Shown here piece by piece: positions 39,811 to 49,632 of a stretch of 58,072 bases of DNA. The stretch's first letter is position 1. Every line of letters begins with the position of its first letter. The stretch comes from Gammaproteobacteria bacterium (lineage in GTDB: Bacteria > Pseudomonadota > Gammaproteobacteria > Steroidobacterales > GCA-2729495): positions 1 through 58,072 of the forward strand of contig JASLMV010000001.1 in NCBI GenBank assembly GCA_030746435.1, in the 5' to 3' direction. The notes under the pieces were generated by a model. The model searched no databases and had not been told where the DNA came from. It saw nothing but the letters and a program-made list of their open reading frames with translations. The position numbers and the translations under genes are program-made.

Positions 39811-40992
39811 GTGAGCAATGACCAGATCGTAATTGTGGCAGCCCGCCGCACCCCTATCGGCGCCTTCCAGGGCGCGCTGGCGCCGGCAATCGCACCCGAA
39901 CTGGGTGCTGCGGCGATACGCGCCTGCCTCGAGGATTCGGGCATAGCCGGGACCGATATAGATGAAGCGCTGTTGGGTTGCGTGCTACCGGCAGGTATAG
40001 GCCAGGCCCCTGCACGGCAGGCGGTACTCGGCAGTGGTTTACCGCACGACGTTACGACCACCACCGTTAACAAGGTGTGCGGTTCTGGTATGAAAGCGGT
40101 GATGCTGGGCCATGACCTTTTGCAGGCAGGGTCGGCACGCGTTGTGCTGGCGGGCGGCATGGAGTCAATGAGCAATGCACCGTACCTCCTGCCCAAAGCT
40201 CGCAGCGGGTATCGCATGGGCCACCAGGAAGTACTGGACCACATGTTTTACGACGGCCTGCAAAACCCTTACGACGGCAACATGATGGGTTACTTCGCCG
40301 AAGAGACTGCTAAAAAGTACGGCTTCAGCCGCGAAGACCAGGATGCGTTTACGGTCGAGTCCGTCACGCGCGCAATGAATGCCATCGACAACGGCAGCTT
40401 TGCAAAGGAAATAGTTTCGGTCACTGTCACCAAACGTCGCAAGGAAACTATTGTTGACCAGGATGAGGAACCCGGCCGCTGTGACATCGACGGTATCGGC
40501 ACCATGCGGCCCGCGTTTGCGAAAGACGGCACGGTAACGGCTGCGTCTTCGTCATCGATTTCGGATGGTGCGGCAGCGCTGATCCTGATGTCCGGGGCGG
40601 AAGCGCAGGCACGCGGCCTTACGCCGCTGGCCCGTATCGTCGCGCACGCCTCGCACGCGCAGGAACCCGCATGGTTCACGACAGCGCCTGTGGGCGCGAT
40701 CAACACACTGCTGGATTCGACCGGCTGGAAAGCCGACGACATCGACGTCTACGAGATCAACGAAGCCTTCGCCTGTGTCACCATGGCCGCCATGCATGAC
40801 ATAGGCCTCGGTCACGAAAAGGTGAACGTTAACGGTGGCGCATGCGCATTGGGCCATCCGATTGGCGCGAGCGGCGCCCGGATTATCACGACGCTCATCT
40901 ATGCCATGCACAACAGCGGAGGTAAACGCGGTATCGCGTCACTCTGTATAGGCGGTGGTGAGGCGGTTGCCATCGCCCTCGAAACAGAGTAA
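39811..40992 (+). CDS. Acetyl-CoA C-acetyltransferase (thiolase)
   Basis: A 393-residue thiolase. The acyl-accepting Cys is in NKVCGSGMKAVM, His in NGGACALGHPIGASGARI and the second Cys in ASLCIGGGEAVAIALE; the length is that of biosynthetic/degradative thiolase II. It condenses or cleaves acetoacetyl-CoA. The start is a GTG at 39811 with GGAAAG upstream. The gene converges on the ETF-QO gene across a repeat-filled 304 bp gap. Confidence 0.95.
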   Translation: MSNDQIVIVAARRTPIGAFQGALAPAIAPELGAAAIRACLEDSGIAGTDIDEALLGCVLPAGIGQAPARQAVLGSGLPHDVTTTTVNKVCGSGMKAVMLGHDLLQAGSARVVLAGGMESMSNAPYLLPKARSGYRMGHQEVLDHMFYDGLQNPYDGNMMGYFAEETAKKYGFSREDQDAFTVESVTRAMNAIDNGSFAKEIVSVTVTKRRKETIVDQDEEPGRCDIDGIGTMRPAFAKDGTVTAASSSSISDGAAALILMSGAEAQARGLTPLARIVAHASHAQEPAWFTTAPVGAINTLLDSTGWKADDIDVYEINEAFACVTMAAMHDIGLGHEKVNVNGGACALGHPIGASGARIITTLIYAMHNSGGKRGIASLCIGGGEAVAIALETE

Positions 40993-41003
40993 CCAGCAGC
41001 CTT

Positions 41004-41296
41004 TTCAAAACTCATCAGGCGAGTGCGAGGCAAGGCGAGCATCGACGAGGCCGCTCCCGCCCGTCCCTGGGCTCGTCGCTCTCGCGCTTCCCTGCGCTCC
41101 GCGACACTTAGGCTCCTGCCTGTCGCGCGACATTCGGATATCCTGTCCAGCACGGAGTGTACACGGCAGTACATGAGCATTGTGAGCCGTTGCTTAACGC
41201 CGGATTGGAATTTGCGTGTATTCGGACACGCTATTAATAAGTCGCGTAGCGACTCAACCTGACCGAAGGTCAGGCGAGCGGCTGAGGAGTTTTGAA
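41004..41296. mobile_element. MITE-like element with 18-bp terminal inverted repeats
   Basis: The left end TTCAAAACTCATCAGGCG (41004-41021) matches the reverse complement of the right end (41279-41296, TTCAAAACTCCTCAGCCG) at 16 of 18 positions. The 293 bp between and including them fill nearly all of the gap between the convergent thiolase and ETF-QO genes, the right end touching the latter's stop codon. There is no transposase. Inside are a CCTGAC/GTCAGG hairpin and a copy of the dispersed two-hairpin element. No clear target-site duplication is visible, so a large bidirectional-terminator structure is an alternative. Confidence 0.55.
41208..41253 (-). repeat. Dispersed two-hairpin element, copy 2
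   Basis: On the minus strand: GTCGCTACGCGAC (41253-41241), an AT-rich spacer, GCGTGTCCGAATACACGC (41231-41214) and AAATTCC. It has the same layout as the copies at 8863-8909 and 52517-52563. It lies inside the MITE-like element. Confidence 0.75.
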
Positions 41297-42949
41297 CTAC
41301 ATGCCCGGGTAGTTTGGCCCGCCGCCGCCTTCAGGCACTACCCAGTCAATATTCTGTGCCGGGTCCTTGATATCGCAGGTCTTGCAATGCACGCAATTCT
41401 GGGCATTGATTTGAAATCGTTTAACGCCCGCCTCTTCCACTATTTCGTACACGCCCGCCGGACAGTAACGCTGGGCCGGTTCGGCGTATTCGGGCAGATT
41501 CTTTTCCAGCGGGACCGAAGCATCGGCGAGCTGCAGATGCACGGGCTGGTCTTCCTCGTGGTTCGTACTCGACAGGAATACCGACGACAATAAATCGAAA
41601 CTGATTTTTCCATCCGGTGCCGGGTAATCGATTACCGGAGCTTCGTCGGCATGCAGTAATGACTTATAGTCCGGTTCGGTATTGTGCAGGGTAAAAGGTA
41701 ACTGTCCCCGAAAAATATTCTGGTCCAGCCAGATAAATACGGAGCCGAGAAGACTGCCGAACTTGTGTTGTGCAGGGCCGAAATTTCTGGCCTGGTGCAG
41801 CTCCTGCCAGACCCAGGAATCCTTTACCCGCTTTTCGTAATCGCCGGTCGCATCCTGCGCATCCTGCACATCTGAGTGCAAAGCCGCAAATACGCTTTCC
41901 GCAGCCAGCATGCCCGTCTTCATCGCCGTGTGCGAACCCTTGATCTTGGCGCCGTTCAGAAAGCCCGCCTCACAACCGGCCAGCAGCCCGCCCGGGAAAC
42001 CCAGTCGGGGAAGCGACTGCAGACCGCCCTTGTTGACGACCCTGGCGCCGTAAGAAACCCGCTCACCGCCTTCCAGGTATCTGCGGATTTTCGGGTGCTG
42101 TTTCCAGCGCTGAAATTCGCGAAAGGGATTCAGGTGTGGGTTGCGGTAATTCAACGCCACGATGTAACCGGCAAAGACCTGGTTATTTGTCGCGTGGTAC
42201 AAAAAACCACCGCCCTCGGTGTGGTTGTCGAGCGGCCAGCCCGCCGTGTGCACAACCAGCCCTTCCCGATGCACGGCCGGATCGACCGTCCATATTTCTT
42301 TCAGGCCGATACCGTAATGCTGCGGATCACTATCGCTGCGCAAGTTGTAGCGCCGGATCAGCTCCTTGCCGAGGCTACCGCGGCAACCTTCCGAAAAAAT
42401 TGTGTAGCGTGCACGCAGTTCGTAACCGGCTTCAAAGGTATCCTTGCGATCGCCATTGGCAGCAACGCCCATATCGCCGGTCCGCACGCCCGCGACCCGC
42501 TCACCCTCATAAATAACTTCGGCCGCCGCAAAGCCTGGGAAAATATTGACCCCCATGGCTTCGGCCTGCTCGCCGAGCCAGCGGCACAATTCGCCAAGGC
42601 TGACGACGTAGTTGCCTTGATTGTGCATCGGTGCAGGTATGAAGAGGCCAGGGACTTTCAGCGCCTTGCTGTCCGAGGTCAGGTACCAGACATCATCCCC
42701 ACAGACCGCGCTTTTGACGGGCGCGCCCTGCTCCTGCCAGTCGGGAAACAACTCGTCGAGTGCCGTCGCCTGTAATATCGCACCCGACAAAATGTGCGCG
42801 CCCACCTCGGAACCCTTTTCGACGACGCAAACATTTAACTCTTTTCCCGCCGCTTCCGCCTGCTGCATAAGACGGATCGCCGCCGATAGCCCGGCAGGGC
42901 CGGCACCGACGATGACAACGTCAAATTCCATGCTTTCGTGTTCTGACAC
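41297..42949 (-). CDS. Electron transfer flavoprotein-ubiquinone oxidoreductase
   Basis: A 550-residue membrane-associated flavoprotein that passes electrons from ETF (fed by acyl-CoA dehydrogenases) to ubiquinone. An N-terminal FAD-binding GAGPAGLSAAIRL, the ubiquinone-binding and FAD domains (SEGCRGSLGKEL, GFPGGLLAGCEAGFLN) and a C-terminal ferredoxin-like [4Fe-4S] domain (CPAGVYE, NCVHCKTCDIKDP) are visible. The ETF subunits are not in the window. Confidence 0.96.
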   Translation of the reverse strand: MSEHESMEFDVVIVGAGPAGLSAAIRLMQQAEAAGKELNVCVVEKGSEVGAHILSGAILQATALDELFPDWQEQGAPVKSAVCGDDVWYLTSDSKALKVPGLFIPAPMHNQGNYVVSLGELCRWLGEQAEAMGVNIFPGFAAAEVIYEGERVAGVRTGDMGVAANGDRKDTFEAGYELRARYTIFSEGCRGSLGKELIRRYNLRSDSDPQHYGIGLKEIWTVDPAVHREGLVVHTAGWPLDNHTEGGGFLYHATNNQVFAGYIVALNYRNPHLNPFREFQRWKQHPKIRRYLEGGERVSYGARVVNKGGLQSLPRLGFPGGLLAGCEAGFLNGAKIKGSHTAMKTGMLAAESVFAALHSDVQDAQDATGDYEKRVKDSWVWQELHQARNFGPAQHKFGSLLGSVFIWLDQNIFRGQLPFTLHNTEPDYKSLLHADEAPVIDYPAPDGKISFDLLSSVFLSSTNHEEDQPVHLQLADASVPLEKNLPEYAEPAQRYCPAGVYEIVEEAGVKRFQINAQNCVHCKTCDIKDPAQNIDWVVPEGGGGPNYPGM

Positions 42950-43094
42950 GGCTGGATATTCCTTAAACCTTGATTGCGCTCTACGGGAGGTGACGTATTG
43001 TAACGGATAGTCGATAACCTTCTGTCACCGGGTTGCGCTGTTAAACTAGCCCGATGCCCGATTTATTTTTTTGCCGGCTGAAATCTTCGCGGAG

Positions 43095-44201
43095 ATGAGT
43101 GCGCAAGGATCAACTTTGCGAACCTATTACGAGCGGGCGCTGGCGGAGCACGGCTTTGAGAGCGATCCGGCGCAACTGGAGGCCATCGCGGCACTCGAAC
43201 ATACCTATGCAGGGCTGATCGGTGAGCACCCGGGCAGCGGACTGTTCGGACACATCAAACGGCGGCTCCGACCTGATTCGGGCGCGGTACGCGGCGCCTA
43301 TCTCTGGGGCGATGTGGGCCGCGGTAAGACCTTCATCATGGATGTATTTTTCGATGCACTGCCATTCGATGACAAGCTGCGTTATCACTTTCACCGCCTG
43401 ATGTACCGGGTGCACCGCCGCCTGAAAAATCTGGATGGCCAGGCTGACCCCGTCGATATCGTGGCCGGTGAACTGGCGGAACAATCCCGGGTTATCTGTT
43501 TCGATGAGTTTTTCGTCGCCGAGATCGGCGACGCGATGATACTCGGTAAACTGCTGGACGGGTTATTCAAACGCGGCGTAAGCTTGGTGGCAACATCAAA
43601 TATTCAGCCCGACGAACTGTATAAAGACGGCCTGCAGCGGCAGCGGTTTCTGCCGGCAATCGAACTACTTAACGAGCACACGCGGGTTACCCGGGTGGAT
43701 GGCGGCAACGACTACCGGCTGCGGGTCCTCGAGCAGGCTGAGTTGTGGCACTCGCCGCTGGACAGCGTCGCCGAAGAAAACCTCGGGAATTTTTTCCGGG
43801 CTATTGCGCCGGATGCCGGCACCAGTGGCAAAAGCATCGACATACTCGGCCGTAAAATTCCGACGCGGCGGCGCGCTGACGGTGTCGCCTGGTTCGATTT
43901 TGCTGCCTTGTGTGACGGACCCCGCAGCCAGGATGACTACATCGAACTCGCACGCGCCTTTCAGACAGTGCTGGTGTCCGGGATTCCCGTGCTATCCATC
44001 GAACTGGAAAACCAGGCCCGCCGTTTCGTTGCCCTGGTCGATGAGTTCTATGATCGCAGGGTTAAGCTGGTTTGTTCCGCAGAACAGGACATCGCCGGAA
44101 TCTACCGCGGGCGGCGGCTGACACAGGAGTTCGAACGTACGCAGAGCCGGCTCCTGGAAATGCAGTCGAACGCCTACCTGTCGGCACCGCATGTGCCATA
44201 G
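43095..44201 (+). CDS. zapE: Cell division protein ZapE (AFG1-like ATPase)
   Basis: A 368-residue AAA+-like P-loop ATPase that acts on the Z ring in Escherichia. The Walker A is YLWGDVGRGKTFIMD, Walker B is VICFDEFFVAEIGDAM, and further family motifs are ATSNIQPDELYKDGLQRQRFLPAI and PVLSIELENQARRFVALVDEFYD. The ATG at 43095 is chosen over a TTG at 43071; the Shine-Dalgarno signal is weak for both, so the start is provisional. Confidence 0.92.
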   Translation: MSAQGSTLRTYYERALAEHGFESDPAQLEAIAALEHTYAGLIGEHPGSGLFGHIKRRLRPDSGAVRGAYLWGDVGRGKTFIMDVFFDALPFDDKLRYHFHRLMYRVHRRLKNLDGQADPVDIVAGELAEQSRVICFDEFFVAEIGDAMILGKLLDGLFKRGVSLVATSNIQPDELYKDGLQRQRFLPAIELLNEHTRVTRVDGGNDYRLRVLEQAELWHSPLDSVAEENLGNFFRAIAPDAGTSGKSIDILGRKIPTRRRADGVAWFDFAALCDGPRSQDDYIELARAFQTVLVSGIPVLSIELENQARRFVALVDEFYDRRVKLVCSAEQDIAGIYRGRRLTQEFERTQSRLLEMQSNAYLSAPHVP

Positions 44202-44319
44202 CTTTTTCCTTGCAAATAAATACTTTATTGATACTTCATAAGTACTTCCCATAAATCGGCCTTCGCGGCCGCAAAAGCGGGTTACACTACGCGCCCTTTC
44301 ACACCAACGGAGCACATCG

Positions 44320-45060
44320 ATGGCAGGCAAACTGGTTCTGTGTCGGCACGGACAGAGTATCTGGAACCTCGAGAATCTTTTTACCGGCTGGAAAGACGTC
44401 GACCTTACGGACCAGGGCATTCGCGAGGCGCGCCAGGCCGGCAAAGATATGCTCGCGTTGGGCCTGCAGTTCGATATCGCCTATACCTCGGTACTGAAAC
44501 GCGCGATACGCACGTTGTGGCTGGCACTCGACGAGATGGACCAGATGTGGATTCCCGTAGAGCGGGCCTGGCAACTGAACGAGCGCAGCTACGGTGCCCT
44601 GCAGGGGCTCAACAAGGCAGAAATGACCCGCGAACACGGCGAAGAGCAGGTGCATATCTGGCGCCGCAGTTACGATATCCCGCCCCCGCCGATTGCCGAA
44701 GACGACGAACGGCATCCGCGATTCGATCCCAGGTACGCCGGCATGGACGACCTGCCGGCCACCGAATCGCTCAAAGATACGTTGGAGCGCGTTGCCCCCT
44801 ACTGGGAGGCCAACATCGTGCCCCGGCTGAAAGCCGGTGACAACGTCCTGATCGCCGCGCATGGCAACAGCCTGCGGGCGCTCGTCAAAATGCTCGACGG
44901 AATATCGGACGAAGAAATTACCGGTTTCAATATCCCCACCGGCATCCCGATGCTTTACGAACTCGATGACGAGCTGAATTCGCTGGGCTGGGAGTTCGTG
45001 GGTGACGCGGACGCCGCTGCCAAAGCAGCCGAAGCCGTGGCCAACCAGGCCAAGGGCTAG
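44320..45060 (+). CDS. gpmA: 2,3-bisphosphoglycerate-dependent phosphoglycerate mutase
   Basis: A 246-residue glycolytic enzyme. The phosphorylated His is in [38 protein letters not shown] and the second His in [14 protein letters not shown] complete the active site. The start region matches the family. The carbonic-anhydrase-like gene starts 5 bp after it, so the two are likely co-translated. Confidence 0.97.
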   Translation: MAGKLVLCRHGQSIWNLENLFTGWKDVDLTDQGIREARQAGKDMLALGLQFDIAYTSVLKRAIRTLWLALDEMDQMWIPVERAWQLNERSYGALQGLNKAEMTREHGEEQVHIWRRSYDIPPPPIAEDDERHPRFDPRYAGMDDLPATESLKDTLERVAPYWEANIVPRLKAGDNVLIAAHGNSLRALVKMLDGISDEEITGFNIPTGIPMLYELDDELNSLGWEFVGDADAAAKAAEAVANQAKG

Positions 45061-45064
45061 TTCG

Positions 45065-45595
45065 TTGATCTACGAACTCCGTTCGCAACAGCCGGCGATA
45101 CCGGCCGATGTGTTTATAGCGCCGAGTGCCGACATCATAGGCGACGTGATACTGAAACCCGAATCGAGCATCTGGTTCGGGGCGGTGCTGCGCGGAGACA
45201 TCGAGCCGATTACTATTGGCCGCGGCACCAACATCCAGGACGGGACAGTTTGTCACACCGACCCGGACAACCCCTGCACCATCGGTGAGTTCGTAACGGT
45301 CGGGCACATGGCCATGCTGCACGGTTGCGAAGTCGGTGACGGCTCACTCATCGGTATCGGCGCAACGCTGCTGAACGGCTCGAAAATCGGCCGGAACTGT
45401 ATCGTCGGCGCGCATGCCCTCGTCACCGAAGACAAATCTTTTCCGGACAACACGGTCATCATGGGTACGCCGGCCAAAATCATGCGTGACATCGATGGCG
45501 GCGACCTCAAAGTACTGAAAGCAAATGCCGAGCGTTATATCGAGCGCGCCAAACGTTATCTTGCCGAACTGGAGCAAATAAGCCCGCCGGGCTGA
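45065..45595 (+). CDS. Gamma-class carbonic anhydrase family protein
   Basis: A 176-residue left-handed beta-helix protein built of hexapeptide repeats (SIWFGAVLRGDIEPITIGRGTNIQDG, VTVGHMAMLHGCEVGDGSLIGIGATLLNGSKIG). The three zinc-binding histidines are present: CHTDPDN and VGHMAMLHG. Relatives include YrdA and CamH; activity is not assured. The start is a TTG at 45065 (MIYELRSQQPAIP), with AAGGGC upstream and no in-frame ATG nearby. Confidence 0.88.
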   Translation: MIYELRSQQPAIPADVFIAPSADIIGDVILKPESSIWFGAVLRGDIEPITIGRGTNIQDGTVCHTDPDNPCTIGEFVTVGHMAMLHGCEVGDGSLIGIGATLLNGSKIGRNCIVGAHALVTEDKSFPDNTVIMGTPAKIMRDIDGGDLKVLKANAERYIERAKRYLAELEQISPPG

Positions 45596-45612
45596 TCGTT
45601 AATCGTTAGTCT

Positions 45613-46470
45613 TTATTCCCGCACGCGGATCAAACCTTCCTGGGCGCTCGAGGCAATCAGTTTGCCGTTCTGGGTGAATACCATGCACCGCGCGACACCG
45701 CGCGCGCCCGAGGCGCTGGGGCTGTCAAAAGAAAACAGCAGCCACTCGTCGACACGGAAAGGATGGTGGAACCACATCGCATGGTCGAGACTTGCCATCT
45801 GCATCTTGGTCACCGCGAAATTAATTCCATGCGGCAGGGTCGCGGTGCCCAGTAATTCATAATCGGAAACATATGCCAGTAGGGTCTGATGCAGGATGGG
45901 ATCGTCGGGCAAAGAGTCGACCGCCTTTATCCAGACATGCTTGACCGGTTCGAGCTTTTCCGGGTTCAGAATATCCGGTTGCTTGAGTGGCCGGACCATA
46001 AAGGGACGCTTCCGGGTCAGGTACTGACGCAGTTTTTCATGTAACTGCGCCAGCGCCGCCTGGCCGACTTCGCTGCGATCAGCAAGCCCTTCGGGTCCGG
46101 CAACATCGGGCATATCTGCCTGGTGCTCTATACCGCTTTCTTCTTTCTGAAAAGAAGCGGCCATATTAAAGATCGGCCGACCGTGCTGAATTGCAACGAT
46201 ACGGCGGTTGCTAAAACTCGCACCGTCACGTGCACGATCAACTTCATAGATTATCGGCGCTTCAACATCGCCCCGGCGCAGAAAATAGGCATGCAGTGAA
46301 TGGGGATGCCGCTCGTCGACTGTCTGTCCCGCTGCGTACAGGGCCTGACCCAGCACCTGGCCACCAAATACCTGGGGCGTGCCGATATCACGGCTTTCAC
46401 CGCGAAAAATATTCTCTTCTATGCGTTCGAGCTGCAGCAGCTCGAGTAAATCAGCCAGTACCGGATCCAT
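45613..46470 (-). CDS. tesB: Acyl-CoA thioesterase II
   Basis: A 285-residue double hot-dog thioesterase. The N-terminus DLLELLQLERIEENIFRGESRDIGTPQVFGGQVLGQALYAA and the C-terminal LLAYVSDYELLGTATLPHG and SLDHAMWFHHPFRVDEWLLFSFDSPSA are family signatures, including the catalytic Asp. It releases fatty acids from CoA. The ATG at 46470 gives the family start; the frame upstream to 46536 is not conserved. Confidence 0.95.
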   Translation of the reverse strand: MDPVLADLLELLQLERIEENIFRGESRDIGTPQVFGGQVLGQALYAAGQTVDERHPHSLHAYFLRRGDVEAPIIYEVDRARDGASFSNRRIVAIQHGRPIFNMAASFQKEESGIEHQADMPDVAGPEGLADRSEVGQAALAQLHEKLRQYLTRKRPFMVRPLKQPDILNPEKLEPVKHVWIKAVDSLPDDPILHQTLLAYVSDYELLGTATLPHGINFAVTKMQMASLDHAMWFHHPFRVDEWLLFSFDSPSASGARGVARCMVFTQNGKLIASSAQEGLIRVRE

Positions 46471-46597
46471 ACAGGTGGTGTCCCTTGCGCGCTGCCCTAG
46501 TATAAGCACAATGCCGTTTTGGCCCCGCATGGGCAACCGGGTGTTGCTTGTGCTAACTTTTGCTGCGTTAGTCAGCGACTTCGTGGGGGATCAGGCC

Positions 46598-47338
46598 ATG
46601 AATGACGGCGATGTAAATACCGCAAAACCCGGCAAAGACAAGTGGACGGTACGAGTAGCCGCTGCCGGCGGCGGCGTAACAATAATCGGATTTCTGTGCG
46701 CACCCCTGGGCGTGTCGCCGTTCACCGCGATGTCGGCACTGGGATTAGGTTCCCTGCTGCTGATCGCGGGTGGCATCATGGGTGCAATCGGCATAGCCCG
46801 CGGCGGAGCCGCCCGTGCAACCACCGGCACATTGATTGCTGTCGTGCTCGGCCTGGCCGCACTTGTGAACTTCGGTAGCCGCCTGGGCGGCGGCGGAGCG
46901 CCCATACACGACATCAGCACCGATACGGACAATCCGCCGGAATTTATCGCGGTCGCCGGGTTACGGGCTGAAAACGAAAACCCGGTTACGTACGGTGGCG
47001 CGGAAGTCGCAGCCATACAAGCGGAAGCCTACCCTGACATTGAAACCATCGTGCTGCTCGACCCGCCCAGCTTCATTTTTCAGACTGCTCTCGAGGTGGC
47101 TGCCGACATGGGTTGGGAAATCGTTGCCAGTGACGCTGACTCCAGGCGAATCGAGGCTACCGCCACCACGCCGTTCGTGGGCTTCAAGGACGATGTGGTT
47201 GTTCGTATCACGACCGACGGAGCGGAAACACGGGTCGACGTGCGCTCAAAATCCAGAATTGGCGGCGGTGATATGGGCGTTAATGCCGAACGAATACGCA
47301 CGTTCCGCGAGAACCTGGTCAGGGCCGCCAGCCCCTGA
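46598..47338 (+). CDS. DUF1499 domain membrane protein
   Basis: A 246-residue protein with an N-terminal membrane region of about three helices (near residues 22-40, 45-65 and 72-90), followed by a soluble DUF1499 domain (residues about 110-245): YPDIETIVLLDPPSFIFQTALEVAADMGWEIV, RIEATATTPFVGFKDDVVVRIT and SKSRIGGGDMGVNAERIRTF. The function of this family is unknown. The ATG at 46598 has GGGGGA upstream; an earlier ATG at 46529 is possible. Confidence 0.8.
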   Translation: MNDGDVNTAKPGKDKWTVRVAAAGGGVTIIGFLCAPLGVSPFTAMSALGLGSLLLIAGGIMGAIGIARGGAARATTGTLIAVVLGLAALVNFGSRLGGGGAPIHDISTDTDNPPEFIAVAGLRAENENPVTYGGAEVAAIQAEAYPDIETIVLLDPPSFIFQTALEVAADMGWEIVASDADSRRIEATATTPFVGFKDDVVVRITTDGAETRVDVRSKSRIGGGDMGVNAERIRTFRENLVRAASP

Positions 47339-47358
47339 CGACCATCGGCAGCAAACTC

Positions 47359-47826
47359 TCAGATACCCTCGAGGAAATACAGGATTACGCACTCGGCGGT
47401 AGCAACCGGTTTTTCATGTCCTTCCATCTCGACCGCGCAACTCAGTATGAGTTGCAACGCGCCGGCGCGTTTGCGACCTGACTTCAATACCGCGCGTATC
47501 CTGACCTTGCTGCCTGAAGGCACCATGGCCCGGAAACGGGCCTTGTTGATGCCGTAATTGATAAAACGCTCATCCCCCTTCAGTTCGACCAGTTCAGTTG
47601 TCATGCCGGTAATCAGCGAAATGGTCAGGGCGCCGTGCGCGCAGGTGGTACCGAGTGGAAACTCGCGTGCTGCCCGTTCCGGGTCCGTGTGAATCCACTG
47701 ATGGTCCCCGGTAGCATCGGCGAATTTATCGATGCGTTGCTGGTCGACAAGAATCCAGTCAGTCAGCCCGATCTCGGTGCCTTCCAGCGCCCTGGCATCT
47801 TCCACACTCGCTATTCTTACGGCCAT
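47359..47826 (-). CDS. MaoC-like (R)-hydratase / dehydratase family protein
   Basis: A 155-residue single hot-dog protein with the hydratase-2 motif FADATGDHQWIHTDPERA (catalytic Asp and His) and FPLGTTCAHGALTISLI. Relatives hydrate trans-2-enoyl-CoAs or similar thioesters. The substrate is not evident. The gene lies downstream of folE on the same strand and converges on the DUF1499 gene. Confidence 0.9.
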   Translation of the reverse strand: MAVRIASVEDARALEGTEIGLTDWILVDQQRIDKFADATGDHQWIHTDPERAAREFPLGTTCAHGALTISLITGMTTELVELKGDERFINYGINKARFRAMVPSGSKVRIRAVLKSGRKRAGALQLILSCAVEMEGHEKPVATAECVILYFLEGI

Positions 47827-47870
47827 GCAATGTTCCCATACACGCTGGTCTTTAGCGGCTCCGGATCGAG

Positions 47871-48470
47871 CTACCTCAGCGAATCCCGCAACATGCTCAG
47901 GAATTCGCTGCGAATCTTCTCATCGTCCCGGAAACAGCCGAGCATTGTGCTCGTGACCATCTTAATATCATTCTTGTACACACCGCGCGTTGTCATGCAC
48001 TCGTGCTGGGCTTCCAGCACTACGGCAACACCCCGCGGCTGGAGTACATCGTTGATGCAATTGGCGATTTGCTGGGTCAACTTCTCCTGCACCTGCAGAC
48101 GTTTAGCATAGGCATTTACGACACGCACGAGCTTGCTGATGCCGACGACCTTTTTGGCAGGCATGTAAGCCACATGCGCCTTGCCGATAAACGGAGCTAT
48201 ATGGTGCTCGCAGTGCGATTCGAAGTCGATATCCGTTAGCGCCACGATCTCCTGGTACCCATCCGCATCTGGGAAACTCGAACCCAGTATGCCGGCAGGA
48301 TCCTGGTTGTAACCCGCAAACCAGTCACCGTAGGACTTCAGCACCCGCTCGGGTGTGCGCACGAGGCCTTTGCGATCCGGGTCTTCGCCCATCCATTGCA
48401 GCAGTGTGCGAACCGCAGCTTGTGCTTCTTCTTCTGACGGTCGCTTTATTGCTTTCTTATTCATGTTCAT
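47871..48470 (-). CDS. folE: GTP cyclohydrolase I
   Basis: A 199-residue enzyme making dihydroneopterin triphosphate for folate synthesis. Zinc ligands and catalytic residues are in [22 protein letters not shown] and [23 protein letters not shown] is also typical. It overlaps the mobA stop by 14 bp. Confidence 0.97.
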   Translation of the reverse strand: MNMNKKAIKRPSEEEAQAAVRTLLQWMGEDPDRKGLVRTPERVLKSYGDWFAGYNQDPAGILGSSFPDADGYQEIVALTDIDFESHCEHHIAPFIGKAHVAYMPAKKVVGISKLVRVVNAYAKRLQVQEKLTQQIANCINDVLQPRGVAVVLEAQHECMTTRGVYKNDIKMVTSTMLGCFRDDEKIRSEFLSMLRDSLR

Positions 48471-49086
48471 CCTGACGGGTAGCGCCTGATGGTGATCCCG
48501 AATCGCCTGTCATTCGTTCAAGTTCGGCTTGCGTGTTCGCGCTATTCAGCAAATCCGGGCCGGGTGAATCCAGCAACCGAACCCGCGCGTTTGCCAGCCA
48601 TGCCCGGGGAGCCGGACTCCCACCCGACCTGACCTGCGCCAGAAATGCGGCAAGAGTACCGGGTTCATAAATGGTGCACAACGGCTCAGGCGTCCCATCG
48701 TCAGCAGACGCCCACGCAGTGGCATCAAAGCCGGCATCCCTCGCCGCCAGCAATTCACCGATCATCGCGGCATTCAGCAAAGGCATATCGCATGCGATGA
48801 CCAACCAGGCACTATCCCTCCTCGCCAGGTGCGCCGACAGTATCCCTGCGGCCGGCCCCGCATCTTCCAGCTGGTCTTCTATCAGTTCGTAACAGTTCCG
48901 TACAGCGTCATCGGCCTGGTCGCTGCGCACGGAAACCCGGACATCTTCGAGTTCAGCCTGAAGCAGTTCGACCGCCCTGCTTAGCATGGGCCGGCCCATA
49001 AACAGCATCGCCGCCTTGTCGTTAGCCATGCGAACACTTTGGCCACCGGCCAACACGAGCCCCTTCACTGGTGGCACACTGACCAT
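48457..49086 (-). CDS. mobA: Molybdenum cofactor guanylyltransferase
   Basis: A 209-residue nucleotidyltransferase that attaches GMP to molybdopterin. The GTP-binding motif reads [17 protein letters not shown], with Ala where most homologues have Gly after RM, and the metal-binding Asp is in [13 protein letters not shown]. The ATG at 49086 is preferred to the longer frame (49143), which overlaps moaC. It follows moaC by 4 bp. The presence of moaC and mobA agrees with the molybdenum-hydroxylase subunit at the right end of the window. Confidence 0.92.
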   Translation of the reverse strand: MVSVPPVKGLVLAGGQSVRMANDKAAMLFMGRPMLSRAVELLQAELEDVRVSVRSDQADDAVRNCYELIEDQLEDAGPAAGILSAHLARRDSAWLVIACDMPLLNAAMIGELLAARDAGFDATAWASADDGTPEPLCTIYEPGTLAAFLAQVRSGGSPAPRAWLANARVRLLDSPGPDLLNSANTQAELERMTGDSGSPSGATRQDEHE

Positions 49087-49090
49087 TACT

Positions 49091-49570
49091 TCAAAGGTTG
49101 GATGCGGCCTTGTAGTCGCTTTTTCCGCCGGTCTTCGATTCAAGCTTCAGTTCATCGATAACGATATCGTGTGACAGCCCCTTACACATATCGTAAATGG
49201 TCAGAGCCGCGACCGATGCGCCGGTCAATGCTTCCATTTCCACGCCGGTCTTGTGATAGATCCGCACCCTGCAGTCGATGCGTGCAGTACCCTTGTTCAC
49301 CATCTCGATATTGATCTTGCAGGACTCCAGGCCCAGCGGATGACAAAAAGGAATCAGCTCATGCGTGCGTTTGGCGGCCATCGTTCCCGCAATAATCGCG
49401 GTCTGAAAAACCGGCCCCTTTTTCGTATGAATATCGTCACCCTGGATGGCGTCACTGACAGCAGACGGCAGATGCACCAATGCGCTCGCATGCGCCTCGC
49501 GCTCACTCGCCTGCTTGTCGCTTACATCGACCATGGTGGGCTGGTTGTTCTTATCTATATGTGAAAACAC
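49091..49570 (-). CDS. moaC: Cyclic pyranopterin monophosphate synthase
   Basis: A 159-residue enzyme of molybdopterin synthesis. Family signatures are MVDVSDKQASEREAHA, GTMAAKRTHELIPFCHPLGLESCKI, GVEMEALTGASVAALTIYDMCKGLSHDIVI and SKTGGKS. It is the first gene of moaC-mobA-folE-maoC on the minus strand. Confidence 0.97.
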   Translation of the reverse strand: MFSHIDKNNQPTMVDVSDKQASEREAHASALVHLPSAVSDAIQGDDIHTKKGPVFQTAIIAGTMAAKRTHELIPFCHPLGLESCKINIEMVNKGTARIDCRVRIYHKTGVEMEALTGASVAALTIYDMCKGLSHDIVIDELKLESKTGGKSDYKAASNL

Positions 49571-49632
49571 TTGACACCAAAAACCTGCGCTAAGAGATTG
49601 AAATGATTATAACCGCTGGCAGCCGGTGTGAA

